A DNA stretch of 64,000 bases from Diprion similis (Eukaryota; Arthropoda; Insecta; Hymenoptera; Diprionidae): positions 6,000,501 through 6,064,500 of the forward strand of contig NC_060107.1 of assembly GCF_021155765.1 (NCBI RefSeq). Reading direction: 5' to 3'. Of this stretch, positions 21,974-43,212 are shown piece by piece (positions within the stretch are counted from its first letter, which is position 1; every line of letters begins with the position of its first letter). The notes below the pieces were generated by a model. The model had not been told where the DNA came from. It did not search any database and saw nothing but the letters and a program-made list of their open reading frames with translations. The translations under genes were made by a program, and so were the position numbers.

Positions 21974-23689
21974 GGTTTGTCAGAATGTCCTAATGTATAT
22001 ACAGACTATAGATGTAAATTATTTTCATTGTGAAAATCTAGATAAATCTATTCTACTTTCATTTGGGTAATTAACTAGCATAAATGTACTTCCATTAATA
22101 CTACATTGGATGCGGTACACACTTGAAGAAATGTGATGCTTGTTGAGAAATTTAGAATTGTCAATGGATGAAGTAAGTATTCCAATGACCCGCTATTTCC
22201 TTTATAACAAAGAATTCTGAGTAAGATTAGGGAATACGATTTCACGTTTTCGTTTAAAAATAATTCGATATTCAAATGCATGTAATGGCAGGCGGTCAAG
22301 AAGGGATGTGTAACATCGCCTCATAGTTTGTCGTTATAACACAATGTGTACATAATATATAGAACGATACACCGTACTCTGTAAATTACCCAAAATCCAT
22401 ATGTATTATAGTAAATTAAATTATTTCCCAATTATACGTATATCATGCGTGTCTCGATTATTCGTGTGATTATATAACTGCGTACGCACGAATTGCATTT
22501 TGATCTAATCCAACAATCGTTACAGTCGAACGACGTAGAAGTAAAAGAAAAAGAACAATGCAATTCTGAAAGAGTGCAAGAAGACCGAGTCAGCGTGGAG
22601 ACGACGTCCAAAGATCACAAACCGGCATACTTATGGTAAATCGGTTTTATCATCGATCGCGGGTGTCTTCTCTTGGCAACAGCCTCCCCGTCCTCGAGAC
22701 TCGAGAGGAGCGAGTTTACTGTATCGCCGTCACTCCTCGAAACGTCAGAATCTCGTCGTCGCGGTGGGATAAGAGAGTGACGTAAGTTACGGTCGCGTGA
22801 TCGTCGCAGGGCTTCTCGGAGTGGTCGGAAATCCTCGGGAGGCCTCCACAAGTCCACCCTTTTCCCCGCGTAGCGGCCACGAGGCTTTAGCTTGCCTGCG
22901 TATTGCGATTGCGATTGCGGCTGTGGCTGTGGCTGTGGCCGTCGCAGCCCGGCGCCCCCCTCGATTCACCATTAAAAGTCTCAAGGCTTTCGCCAGACAC
23001 ACGCGCATGGCCACGACTAAACTTTAGACTCCGTACGTATCTACGTTGATTCGTGGAGTTTAGTACGAGCCTGACGCTCGCTGGTTCGTTTTCATTTTCT
23101 CCGTGTCCGCGTCGTGCGTCGAGTAAAGCAAGGCTCTGTCGGCTGCCTGATTATCACACGTATAAGATCTACCTACGTACCTACCTGCTGTATAACGACG
23201 TTTGTCTCGTTGAAGACGGCGCAGACTCGTGAATAAAAGAATTAGAGAGGAGAAGAAATAAAAATAAAAATAAGAAACTTTATACAATATATCTTGATAA
23301 ATTATGCGCTTGTAAAATTATTCGATCAACTATATTCTGTGGCTGGTACACACAAGTTCGTATCGAAGAGTGTCCCTCGAGAGACTAGTTCTCGCTAGCT
23401 ATTTTTCTGTTCTACGAATCGTCATGCGGAAATCAATGACGGAGAAAAGGTCGTACAAACGAGAAGAATATTAGTTTACGGCTGATAAAAGGAAGAGATA
23501 AAGAAACTCGAGTTACCTAGAGGACGTAATTATAATATACTAAATATATACATACACATAGATTTTGATAAAGAAGTGAATTCTACTAGACGGTGATACG
23601 AGAGCACGATTCGTTCTTGGGGTCGAATCTTATTTCAAGTTTTATTGAAACTAAAATAACAAAGAGAGGGAAAAGGAAAGATCGAAAAA
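21974..23689. other. Spacer and PFKFB 5' region
   Basis: After the kraken 3' end the DNA is AT-rich to about 22500. From 22620 to 23110 it becomes markedly GC- and CpG-richer, with hexamer runs (ATTGCG, TGTGGC) near 22905-22945. This island is the likely promoter of PFKFB, whose coding start is at 23690. An exon-like segment at 22526-22635 is described under findings. Confidence 0.5.
22620..23110 (+). promoter_or_regulatory. GC/CpG-rich island upstream of PFKFB
   Basis: It is distinctly richer in C+G and CpG than its surroundings and lies 0.6-1.1 kb before the PFKFB start codon. The position and composition suggest the core promoter and 5' UTR. No TATA box or initiator can be assigned with confidence. 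Confidence 0.4.
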
Positions 23690-30846
<7,157 letters not shown>

Positions 30847-32368
30847 TGTAATGACGCTGTTTTGAGGAGAATGAAAAAATCCTTCCACGCTAATTCGTGA
30901 CGAGAACAAAGCATTACTGGCAGCTGGCTGTCAAATTGAATACGCTGTGATGCTGGAATAATTAAATTCGTTATTATGGGGTAAAAAAAGAAATAGTTAA
31001 ATTTCATTGTTATCTCTAACTTCCTATATTACTAAACTACCTGTCGAGCAAAGGCACGTATGTAAATTGGACAAAAATTTTTATGCAATGGTTACAAATA
31101 TATTGTGACTTCTTTTCATCAAAAATTTTTATGTGATATGAATGCCGATAAAAAAGAAATTTATTCTAAGAATATTAAATTATTGTATTTATGTATGATG
31201 TCTTCTGTATATACCGTTTGTAGATCATTTCAACTTTAATGAGAACAACGTATGATATTTCGAATGAACGTAACTTCACAGATATACCTATATGACGTAT
31301 TTAAATAAAAATGTAGGAAATAAATCAATTTTCTTTCCGACATCTTTAAATCAACATTATTTACAAACGGTAATAAAATTGCTTCATGTTGACCACTTAC
31401 ATATATATAAGTTATACTCAACGTATAGCCTGATTAGAAAGGAGAATAAGATATTATACTTATTGTCTCTTGAATATAATGGAATACGAGCCATACAAAT
31501 GATACATAAAAACATAGGCATAATGAGTATTTAATCTCTTTCGGCTCGTATTCTATCATATATTTTCTTTCAGTAGCCAAGGATAATATTTACCACTTAT
31601 AAGCTATCAGAATCTTCCAAATATATTTTTTATTAAATAAATTATGTAGTTCTTTTTTGCGTATACTTTAATTCACGAATGATAACGATTAACTGCCTCG
31701 TTGTTACGGAAGTTTCAGTCAGATTTCTGTGAAGGTTTTATACATCACATATGAAGTACCCATTTAGTGAAAAGTGGATATGAAAAATTTAATAATATAA
31801 AGAATGAAAACTGAACAGCAAATGTACGCTTATCAAAATGAGGTTGTTGTCAGATTTCTATTTCCAAATTCTGATTATCTTCCTAAGCGATTTTAACAAT
31901 CGTACATCAGAGATTTGCTGACTAACGCCAAGAGAATAACAGAATGAAGAAATAAAATCAGCTAATGAATTATGAATACGACAATTCTCTGGCTTAGTTC
32001 CTTATCTCATCTGTAGTATTTTGTCACGTAAAACTTTTGGGAATATGGGACTGACCTGCGACGAAAGATAAACAAATCAGAAAATTAGCATAAATGCCTG
32101 AACGTGATTTGTTGGATAATAATATGCGAGTTTCCTATTATAATACACTTACTAGTTGGATATAGAAAAAGGTTACAATTTCTGAAAGTTGGTAATTTTC
32201 ATTTTTAGATATCAGTCAATGTCTCGATTTACACCAATTTTGAGCATCAGACGCGCAAGTTTTACTAAAATGCAATGCACTCATGTGTATTATGTACATA
32301 TTTTCTTTACAAAAGAAAAAAAAAAAAAATGGATAATTTACTTATTTACAAGATCACGGATTAATACA
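30847..32368. other. Convergent 3' region of PFKFB and UTP20
   Basis: AT-rich, without coding potential that I can support. It should contain the PFKFB 3' UTR (from the left) and the UTP20 3' UTR (from the right). Several AATAAA-type hexamers occur, but I cannot tell which are used. Confidence 0.5.
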
Positions 32369-35300
32369 CTACGAAGCATCAAGATTGACTTCTCTTCGTG
32401 GTTTTTTACTAAACGACTTCCGACCTTTCATAGTTTCCATTTTCCGTTTTTTTGCCTCCTTTTTCTTTTGCTGTCTTGCAATTTTTCGCTTCGCAGCTAA
32501 TTCCGGGTCCGTAATAAACTGAAATGGAAAATGTAAAGTACAGTATTAGTGTGAACTTGTATCACAAGACCAAGGACGGAAATATCAGAAGACAATAGGA
32601 GACAGAAGGGAAATAGAATAAAAACACGCATGCATTACTTCTTGTGTGCGCGATTTCTTCTTCTCAGCTCTTTTGGTGTCCAATTTTTGTTGAACCTTGC
32701 TCAATAGTTTCATATACTCTTCACTCCCTAAACTTTTCTTGATCATTGTTGCAACATCTTTAGCCAAATGACGCAACGGAGCATTGCTTTCCTCAGTTGT
32801 AGTCATTTCTCTAACCAGCGGTGACATCAAATGAAACAATACTGGATTCAAATTTTCCACGGGTACAGTTGCTACCACCCCTGCGGTCCATTTGAATACT
32901 GCAGTTCTCTAAAAATGTGAAGTTCAACGTTAATTTCATAATTCCTTTGATTTGTGCGATAGTTTCAAGCAACTATCACACAATTAGAGATGTGCGTGCA
33001 TAATAACAAATATTTCTTACTACGTACCATGGCGGTAGATTTGGGTGACTGTGTAACTTCCACATTTACAACTTTTCGCATTCTCTTGACGAGCCAAAAA
33101 AGTGATATTCTATCGCCATCATTTTCTGAGTTGGAATGATTTACAGGTTTTTTCCCATCTTTAACGTGAAAAGATTTCAAAGCGCGAGCAACAAATATTA
33201 GATTTTTCACCACCTGATCAGCTAGATCTTCAAATACAAGTTCGGGCTGTAACTGTGCAGCCAAGTCCAGGGCCAAGCTTTTTATCGTGGCAACTGGGTC
33301 CGCATAAATGTAGCCTTTCTGATCAGCGTATTTCTCTGGGTTTTCAAGAGCATCAGCTACTCTTCCAACATCGATAGCAGCCAAAATAAATCCAATGAGC
33401 TGTGCTGCTGCTAAACGAACCCACAGATGAGGATGTGCCAGTAACGATTGGCTGTGTGCTGTAATTTGAACATTATAGTATCAAGGAAAGTTGAGGCTTT
33501 CCATACTTCATACTTTTCATCTTGTCGCACTATCTTTCTATTCAGCTACGTGCGACCCCCTACTTCTCTCAGCTTCCTCTGATTATCTCCTATTTTGATT
33601 CCTTTATTCACTCAAAAACCTACTCTTTGTAAAGACTTATCTCCAGACCTTCTATTCAATTGCATTCATCAAATTATCGTCGATTCCATTTTTTAAATAA
33701 ACACCTTTGACAAATATCAATCATTATTCAACACCATGTTAACAGCCTTCAAGTGTGATTGTTATGGGCGGCAAAGAACCCATTAAATAGTCCGTAACGG
33801 ATATAATAATCTCATAACGAAAAAGAACATTAGTACAATAACGGGACCAATTGTTAATAATTTTTAGTCGTGGTTTAGGAACTTATACTTCAGGCTGTGA
33901 TGTACTTTGTAATATTCCCAAGGCTTAGAAGAAGTATTAACTCTATGCAAAATAAACTATGAATCAAAATCTGTGTCTTTTTACTGAGCCTCTTAACAAT
34001 AATTGAAAAATATGATATGAAACATTTCTCTATACACTAAAATGCAAATTCAGTTGTCCTTTAATCATATGATCAGTCATACCCTCATTTTTCAAAAAGA
34101 ACAAACTCACAAAAGCTCACCAGCTAATATGCACACGGTATCTTCATATTTTTCATCTTTCAAAAAACTAGGACAATTCGATGATAATTTCAACAACATC
34201 TGTAAAACTTGGAACAAGTGGTGGTCTCTCATTCTTTCTGAATTGCCGAGTTTCATTTTATTCTTTTGAAAATCGCCTGAATCTGGAATGTCTTGTTTTT
34301 TTATCCTCACAAATCGACCTGGTTCTGAGTCATCAGAATCAGTATCATTAAACTGTTTCAGCACAAGTGGAAGCAGGTCGGCAAGATGTGATTCAAATTC
34401 CTCTTTTTCCACGGTAATGAAAATACCACAAAGCTGTGCTGCTAGTCGTCTATGGGAAACCTATAGAAACCGATAAACTTCAGTAATGTCTAATTATTGC
34501 AATTTGTGTAAAATCCATTGCTTAAACATTTTTGAGAGGATTCTGCTTTGAGTTCATAGTATTAAAAGAGCAATTGTGATTTGGAATACCACATTTTCAT
34601 ATTTTACAAGCTCAATTTGTTTGTGAAACAAACTAAATGTTGATATATTACCTTAAGTTCTTTTAGCCACAGGAGTATGATATCAAATAATTTGTTCTTA
34701 TCGTTATGTGGTAGTCGAATAATCATTTCCTTGATACACTTGGCACAAAGTTTTCTGCAGTCTGGATCTTCGTCATTCACTAGCCTTGCACCGACCATCA
34801 AAAAGAACAAACCGGAGTGTTGGGATAGAACCGTCTGAAATTCGGAGAAAGCAAACTAGTATATAACTTTGATCACGATTTTTTACCGAATCTTGTAAAA
34901 GTATGAATAATAAAAGGCCGCAAAGTCTTACCAGAGGAAATCCTGTGATAATGCCATGTATCATTTCCAACGCACTTAATCTTCCCGACTTTACTTCGTA
35001 ACTCAATTGCGTTAGGTAAAAGGAAAGATGCTTTTCAAGGAACTTTCCTAGTGGATATTCCATAAGGAATATATGAAATATAGAACGTGCTTGTTGCCGG
35101 ACGTGATCTAATTCCGACGTTACACTGAGCTTGGCAACTTTCTCCATTACATCGTGCATCTCAGGGACAATTAATTTTCGACTTAGTATGGCCCTGAGTA
35201 AAGTAAACGCAGTTCCTTGCTTATCGTAATCGTGCAAATCTTGTTCAGCGTAGAGAATAAGTATTTTCAACTGTTCTGAAGTTATTGTAAAATCTTTCAC

Positions 35301-38300
35301 ATCTCGTACAAGCACAGACATGCATTTAAACGCTGCCGTTACAAGATCAAAGTTGTCCCCTTTGCTTAATCCAGCAGCAGCATATTTGTGCAGTATATTG
35401 AACATCGATGAACAAATTTCTGTAACATAAGTCTTTACCGATGGAAGATCTGTTTTTAGGATCCAATTCAGGCATTGAAGGGCAAGCGTAGTCAGCTGAA
35501 AAAAAATTTGACTTGTTTTTATCAACATGTGAAATATTGTTCTACTAAGGACTATCTGATTGAATTTTGATAGAAGAAATACATTACTATTCCAAGTTGT
35601 AAGGCTATTAAATTTTTATATCAAATTTTATCATAACGTAAGAGCAATGTATCTTATTACTCAAGTCTTCGGAAGGTGCAACATGAAATTCTTAGAGTTT
35701 AAAAATGAAGATTGATTATTTACCTTGACATGCTGAGACTTTAAACAATCGCTTAATATGGATACGACAGGGTCCAAATAGGATTTGAGTTCTGGTGCTG
35801 ATATGCGATCTCGCTTCAACAAAATATGGTACAGTCGTAGGCCAAACTCCACCATAATGTGAGCATTGGTGTTGCTAGAAGTTTTCGCCTGGGCTTTAAC
35901 ACCCATTCTATTCTTTGGTTCAGGTGCGACGATCAAGCAGTCAGGCTTTTGGCGTGCCTTTATTTCAGCTTCTTTTTCAGTTATTTGTTTAGGTTTAGAT
36001 GCAAGCAAGAGATCAGGTATACTTTCAGAAATAACGCCGTAGAGAAATGTTAGCATTTTATTTATTTCAATGAAAGTATTATCAGCCAGACCCAAAACTA
36101 CCTGTCTCAAGCACTCAACTACCTTACGGATAATTTTATACGAGTGTGTTTTGAGTAATGCATTCTTCAATGGCATAATCAGATCGAGTAAGCAAGATTC
36201 AGTTATAAATTGAGCTAATATATGAAAGATGTCAAAACTTTTAGTTGATTTTGCTTCGGAAACATTCTTTACAATACCAGCGATCTCTTTTTCTTCTCCA
36301 GTCAGACCGAACAGATCAACCTTGCATACCTGTAATGCAACAATTGAATATAAGTTTCAATAATGACCCAGTACCAGAGCGAAAATAGCAAGTAAGTCTC
36401 AGATAATTTCCTTACCGATAAAATGCTGTGCAAATTCTCATTAATATGAAGAGGCTTGTAGTATGGTTTCAAAGAAACAAGTACAGCATGAATGGTATAC
36501 ACAAGAACGTGCACTTGAAAACCCTTTGTCAATATATTGTTCATCTCTTTGAGTAAATGACACAGATATTCAGGCCCCAAAGTTATCATTATTTTTTGCA
36601 TAGTTTCACGTGTGATGCGTCTCACAGAATCCAAACGAGACTTAAGAAATGTGCATAACTTCATCAGGATGCTGAAAGAAAACAATCGATATAAAGAAAA
36701 CTGTCTGAATATGAGCATAATTGAACAAATCTGATAATTATTTATTATTTACCCAGGTAAATTTTCCTCTAGTACACCTGCCGGTAACTTTTGAAGTAGC
36801 TTAACAACAGCAAGTGCAATTGGCACTCGCAAAATCTCTTCTTCCTCCCTTTCGAAGCCCGTCTTTCTTCTGTTCACCTTGTGACTGTTCTCGTGTTGCG
36901 TACGTGCCATGATTGACCGGTTCAACTGAGGCAACAAGCCTTTCGATATACTGAATACTAGTCTTCTGGCAGCAAATTGTGAAAGAATCAACTCTCTTTG
37001 CATTGCTGGTATATTTATCTGTGAACTATTGCCACTTTTCGGCTCCAATTCATCAGGATTTATCGTATCATCAGCCAATGCTTCATCCAACTTCTCATCC
37101 ATATCTGGAATACTATCAAGCACACTATCCTCGTCATTACTAGGTAATGGATCTGGCTGTTTCACCTCCTCTGTATTCGTTATAGCGATTACAGAGCTTG
37201 CAGGCTCCTTGTACTTTGAAAGATTGTAATGGAACGCATCTAGTATAGCAACAACAATTCTTATAGTTTGTTTTTGAAATTCAACTGAAGACCTCAATTT
37301 ATCCAGATAGTATTTGAGAACAACTTCGTACTGATGCCAGGGCAACAGTCTACACACAGTGCCAACTGTTTCGATCGCAGCATCAACGATACTATTTTTA
37401 TTTACAAAAGATTCGGAGCACAAGTAAGAAGACGCGAGCGGTAGTATGAATTGCGTCAATGTTTTTGGATTTGGAGATCTATTCCAGGTTTTTGCAACCG
37501 AGCAAAATTTAAGCAGTGCTCGTGCTTTTCTGTGTAGTTGTAAGTGTTGCAAATTTTCAAAAACGTCCACTTCTGGATCAGCCTTATTACTCAGTGGATG
37601 AAGATCTCGGAGCACTGGATGAACATCGGAACATTCCATTGCTAATTGGCCCAGAAGAGCAATAGACTGGTTGCGTACAATTTCGTTTTTATCCCGAATA
37701 CCCATTCGTACAATTGACAAAATGGTTTCATCAATCAGATAATGCTTCTCTAAGTGCCTGTCCTTGTACTTTCTGACCAATTTCGGAGCAATTGTTTTTA
37801 AGCACTGTCCTGACAAATCTCTAAGCGCAAGATCTTTCTCAGTTTTCAAAAAGAAAAAGCAATTGTATATTATTGCTGCGCCAAACTCAAGTGTGAGAGC
37901 ATTTTCCTCCAGTAACGTGTTTACTTCCTTGAACGCTTCTAGCCTTTTATCAAAGTCTGGTTGATCGATCCATTTACTATCCCAGGCATTCAAATCAACA
38001 AGCAGTTTGCAGTTGCGTATCATAAGATCACGGTGTCGTTCTGATGACCCTTCCGATATAATATTGTACAATCGCATCAGGGATTTTCTAGCTGATACAG
38101 CTGTAATCGCACCGGTAAGTGGAACGATAAGTCGTAAGTGCTTCTCTGGGTGTTCAACAATTTTCATAAGATTAAAGATGGTGGAAACCAGCTGAATTAC
38201 AATCTCTTCGCTTGCACCAGTTGTGGCTTTTTTAACAAGAATTGGCAAAAGCAATGTCAACAGTGTATCGCATGTTTCAGAGTCTTCAACGAATTCGGAT

Positions 38301-41300
38301 ACACGCGATAATACGACCAGTTCGATTCTGTTTACTCCCTTGTTGCTCTTGTTCAACTTCTTCTTTATATACTCCAATATATTTGGTACGTGAGGCAGTA
38401 GCAGAGCTGATCCGTAATTGATATTATCTGTGGGACAACGGGTGCTCCCTTGGTTGATTTCCAGAATATTATTGGTCAATATTATTGGGAAAAACTTTTT
38501 GTCAACGTCCATTTGATTGACATTATTATCAATTATGCCATAATCCTGCAGCGTCAGCATTTTCTCGATCATTTCCATAATCGCGTTTATCACAGAACCG
38601 TGCGTTTTAGGCCCCAACAATAATTGTATAACATATGGCAGAGGTGTTAGTGCCAAATTATTTTCGAAATGTTTTGCGAACAAGGGGTAGTACCTTGGAT
38701 TCTGGCTCCAAGCTATGAAGAGTTTTAAGAGTGCCGTTGGACTGTGGATACCTTCAATTGGTAACTTTTCGAGCCACGGAAAAACAGCAACAGCAAACAG
38801 CGCATCTATTTCGTATTCAGTCCATTCGTAGCTTTCATAATGAGAAAAAAACCTAGATAGTATGTTCAGACAACTGCTACGCAGGTTTCGTATTGAAGAC
38901 ATGTATCCGGGATGAACATCGTCCGAACGTTGTGATATTCCAGTTACTTGTGCTAGTATACAAATTAGTATCCCCAACAAACGAGGTAACAATTTACTTG
39001 ACATTTTACCACCAAACTGTTCGATTACAATTGCCAATAAATTCACGGAGCTTTGTAGTCGTTTCGGTGGAATAATGTTGGATAAATCCAGATTATTAAC
39101 CACATCTCTCACCATTTCGTTCAAATTGAATTCTTCTTCAGAAGCTATTGGTACATATTTATGAAAAAGCTTAAAGGCCATGCTGATGAATATCATCATC
39201 TCGTCTTCTTGAGTTCCAGCCAGGAATCGTAGTACGATAGTTCTTCTAACAAGACCACCGGCCTTTCCCCCGGTTCTCATTCCTGTCCTCATCACCATTT
39301 TAGCATAAATTATTCTCATAAGAATCGGGAGCAATCCTTCTCTGTGATCGTCTTGTATCATGTTACTTTCTTTATCAATATTAAACAAAGCTAACTCATT
39401 CTTCAAACTTTTTTCATCTATTAGATTGTATAGGTGTTCCTTGTACGGCACTAGGTACTTGTGTTTGTAAGTGAACAGACAGTTGAGAGCAGATTTTTGA
39501 ACTTCACTGTTTTTGGAGGCAAGTAGTTCTAAATAAATTTTATACATATCAGCTTCTCGGTACAAAGTTCTTGGATTTTTTACTTTTGAAAATATTTCCA
39601 TCTGCGCCAAGAGAAGCTTGATTTTATGTTTACCGTCAAACGATATTTTATTCGTTGCTAAATCATTCTTAGTGGCTTTCTCATGATCTATGTCATCATC
39701 GTCTTCGTTTTCCTGGACAATTTGATTTGCCAATTCATTGTCACCCTCATGTTTCTTAATACTCCAAGATTTAGCATCTTCGCTGTTAGATTTGAAAAAG
39801 TTACTCTCAACGAAATCGATGAATATTCCAGTTAAATCTCTGTTTTTCATTTCACAAAAGTCAGGAAATAATGCCATACACTTCCAAAGAAGTAAACTGT
39901 AGTTATTGTAATCAGGTTTGTCGTCATTACCAAACACTTGAAACAAGAGCATGGAAGTAATGTCACAATCAAATGTAGGCAAGCTGGTAGTTTTCGATTC
40001 GTCAGGTATTTTGACACTTGTCAATTTTGATATAAATATTGGCCAAAATGCATCGCATTGCTTGTGGGCGTACGAAGCAATTAATTTCATTATTGGATCC
40101 CATAGCAATGAAAAATTTACATACAAATTTCCAAACAGACAATATATAGGAAATTTCAAATACTTTGAATCAAACTTACTTAGCAGAATACTTTCAAACG
40201 CAAGACCTTGCAGGGGTAGCAATTTATCTCTATAGGAATGGACTGTTGACGGCTCAGCCTCAGCTAAATATGGTAGTGCTAAGAAGTTTTTATCACCTTG
40301 ATCATTCGTTGCAAAAATATCTTTTACATTACTGAATAAAGAATAAATGTGGGCTATCACGAGTCTGTCCTTATGGTACGGAGATCCTAATAATGGTGCC
40401 AAACTTTCATTTAGTGAATTGAACAGATCTACATTTATCAGGTCATTTTCGACTTCTGAATTGACAATGTGCGACAAGCACAAATCTACAGCACAGAGTA
40501 TGCTTCTCATTGTCGAATACTTATCTATCAGTTCAGATAAATTTATGTCATGATTGATAATATAGTTGTAAAATTCGTTTGGCTTTAAAATGTGTGCAAC
40601 AGATTCAATCGCCAAGAGGAAAGTGAAACTTAACAAGTCGAGTTTCAGGTCTGAATTACCATCGACGAATGTTTTCAATTTTCTATAAATATTTTTTGTA
40701 GCTTCTAACAATGTTTCCTCACATATCTTTGGCACAGGGCTCAAGTGAGGTAATATTATCAACATTCGCAGTGAATCTTCTGATGGTGCATTATTATTGA
40801 GTCCTGCTAATTTATTTTGCATATAATTCAAACTTTCACCTGGAATATTACGGATATTCAGATTGTACCTGGTCCATTCTTTCAATTTGGTACCGTTAAG
40901 ACAGAGAGGTGATTTGACAACTATTATTTTAGAAAAAAGTCGCAAAATATTGCTGTCGAAGCCAGTTTGAAAACTGTAGGTCATGAAATGTGGTAATACC
41001 AATGTTTCAAATGACGAATAAGAAATTAGTTGCTCCACTACTGAAAGCAAAATCTCGGCATCTGATATGGCCAATATTTTCAGTACAAGTTTATTCGAAT
41101 TTTCCTGCGTAAGTTTTACGTTTTGAGCCAAAAGAACTGATCCAGAAAGTTTAGCCAAGGCCTTCGTGATTACTTTGTCACCACCTACAGTTGTTTCTTT
41201 ATTTTCAAAGAAATCCAGTGCTTTGACCAGCTGGTTTATCAATAGATTGGGATGAACAAGCATCCTTCCATCTTTATGATTCACTACTTCTAGCAATAAA

Positions 41301-42476
41301 GTATAGAGCAGGAATAGTGCATTCTCTTTTTCCGTTTTCAATTCATCCGTATGTTCACCTAATTTTTCATAATTTTCTAAAAACAGATCTGCCAATCGAA
41401 GAGAAACATTCCAAAAATTTTCGCTTTTTTGTGGATGTATGGAGTTGACTAAGCATTGAACAACTTGTTGAAGAATGCCGTATAAAATTTGCTTATTTAT
41501 TGACTCATTTTCTAGGCTGCCAATGTAAAGCGTCAACATTTGTTCAGCGCAGGAATGAAACTGGCCAGTTGTTCCTTGGATGACTTGAAATAATAATTTT
41601 CCGCACCCTGATACTCCATCTGGTCTTTTTTCTAAAGCATTGATTAACAGTTTTAAAAATGCATTCTTATCTTTGACTTTCCTTACTACAAATGCAAAAC
41701 TTTCGGCAGCAAAATTATTGATGTAAGTTGGTTTTGACTCAGCCAGTAATGGTAACAACAAATCAAACACCGCATCAACATTCTTGATCAAGTACCGCCA
41801 CAAGAATTTAAACAGGTAAGCCAATGCTGTAAAAGTATATTCCAGCTGCTCAGCATCGTTTGTATGTAGCAAATCTATTATCACTGTCAAGAATTGAGGA
41901 AAGTATTCATAGAATTCTTTCTGAAGATCTCGTGCAGCAGCGATTACTAATCTATAAACATTAAAAGGGATTATCAATATATTGAAAATGGATTGAGTGA
42001 GAAGAGCCTCCTTTCTGGAGCTAATTTAACGGAGCAGTAAGCATGTATGATACTCACTCAAGTATCGGCTGTAGACAAAGAGTATCCTTTAATCTGAGAT
42101 ATCTCAAAAGAGCATCGATAACGTGTTCTTTGCTGTTCAACAGTTGTGGCAGCGTGACAATGCCTCGAAGTTCTTTTTTCAAATTTGTATAATTCTCTGT
42201 GAGGTTAAGAACGCTCCATTTATGGAGACATTGGTAAAAATGTGTTTCCACCTCGTCACTTTCTGCTTCATTGCGATGGGATACCCGATGAAATACATCA
42301 ACGTCGATGTCAGCTATACGCTCAGAGAAGGGCTTAAACTACGGAAGAGAACGAAGCGTGCAAGTTATAAATTGAGGTTAGATTAGGTTAGGTGAGTTCG
42401 CCTGTGGAGCTAAATGTTTACTTCGACTGACCTTAAAGGTGTTTGATTCCTTATGACGGGTCGGTTTATTCTTCAT
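32369..42476 (-). CDS. UTP20: Small-subunit processome component UTP20 (DRIM)
   Basis: Eleven exons, right to left: 42476-42432, 42338-42058, 41951-36753, 36671-36416, 36329-35724, 35495-34932, 34834-34652, 34460-34121, 33458-33028, 32908-32639 and 32518-32369. They total 2774 residues against 2785 in human, and every junction keeps phase. The N-terminus MKNKPTRHKESNTFK followed by PFSERIADIDVDVFHR matches the conserved UTP20 start. LARDLQ-type and FAAESFAFVVRKVKDKNA blocks lie in the DRIM domain. The rest is HEAT-like helical repeats (SRLDSVRRITRETMQKIM; LTTLALQCLNWIL; AFTLLRAILSRKLIVPE). The acidic insert NEDDDDIDHEKATKND and the Lys/Arg-rich tail (RKIARQQKKKEAKKRKM) are typical. It is a nucleolar scaffold of the 90S pre-ribosome, needed for 18S rRNA cleavage. 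Exon 3 alone is 5.2 kb. Confidence 0.97.
42373..42394. promoter_or_regulatory. TGAGGTTA / TTAGGTTAGG motif cluster in UTP20 intron 1
   Basis: Within the first intron, just after the start-codon exon, TGAGGTTAG is followed by ATTAGGTTAGG. The octamer TGAGGTTA is the reverse complement of the TAACCTCA pair upstream of LYR/MTRFR. The TTAGG units also equal the common insect telomere repeat, but only two or three degenerate units are present. Confidence 0.3.
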
Positions 42477-43212
42477 TATTAGTCAGTTTGATCAGTTCAG
42501 CTTTCTTGTAACTCATGTGATAGTATCGTGGATTGATAATCAATTTGACAGTTATTAACACCTCACTTTCTTATGCTTTCTTGCAACAGACACACTGTAC
42601 CCACGTGGTTGACGCTTCATTCGACGGGTTCAACGATGTTCACGCCGGCACGAGATTAGTACAAATACATAGAATGTTAGAATCTGCTACAGTGGCGCTG
42701 CACGTGAGTTCAATTTTGAGATGAGAGGGATATTACTACAAAACTATCACATATATTAATTTATCGTAAGGTAAAGGTCAATGCAACTCTTAATATGACT
42801 CAAGTTATATTATTGTTATAAGGTTACTCTACATGTAAATAATTTCAATTTTATTTGACGACCTTAAAATTTGTCGAAATACCTGATTTATGAAAAGATA
42901 ATTTCGAATACAAAATTCTTATATAGACAAGCGTATAGCTTCCGTTTACTTATCTTGAATCTTTGAGCTTGCTCAGCGTTGTTGTACTGAAATAAAAATA
43001 TAAATATTCAATAGGAAGGATATGAAGAATTAAATTGTAAGTTATTCGTTCATGTCAAATTTAATTGAGCTACATTTTAATATATCTAGTCCTTCAGGTA
43101 AAAACTCGGATTAGGAATGTACAAAATTATTCATAATGTTTCGTTTAGTTGATAAAATCAAGTGCTTGACTTTCAATATACATTCTGTTTTCTCTATGAT
43201 TCTCGCCGTGTT
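42477..43212. other. UTP20 promoter region / KIF4 3' flank
   Basis: The spacer between two minus-strand genes is only 736 bp, so it must hold the KIF4 3' UTR and the UTP20 promoter. One plus-strand exon-like segment (42590-42703) is discussed under findings. No gene is annotated. Confidence 0.5.

Noticed and set aside
42374-42394. Possible interstitial telomere array (TTAGG units)
   Set aside because: Only two or three imperfect units are present, too few to call telomeric.
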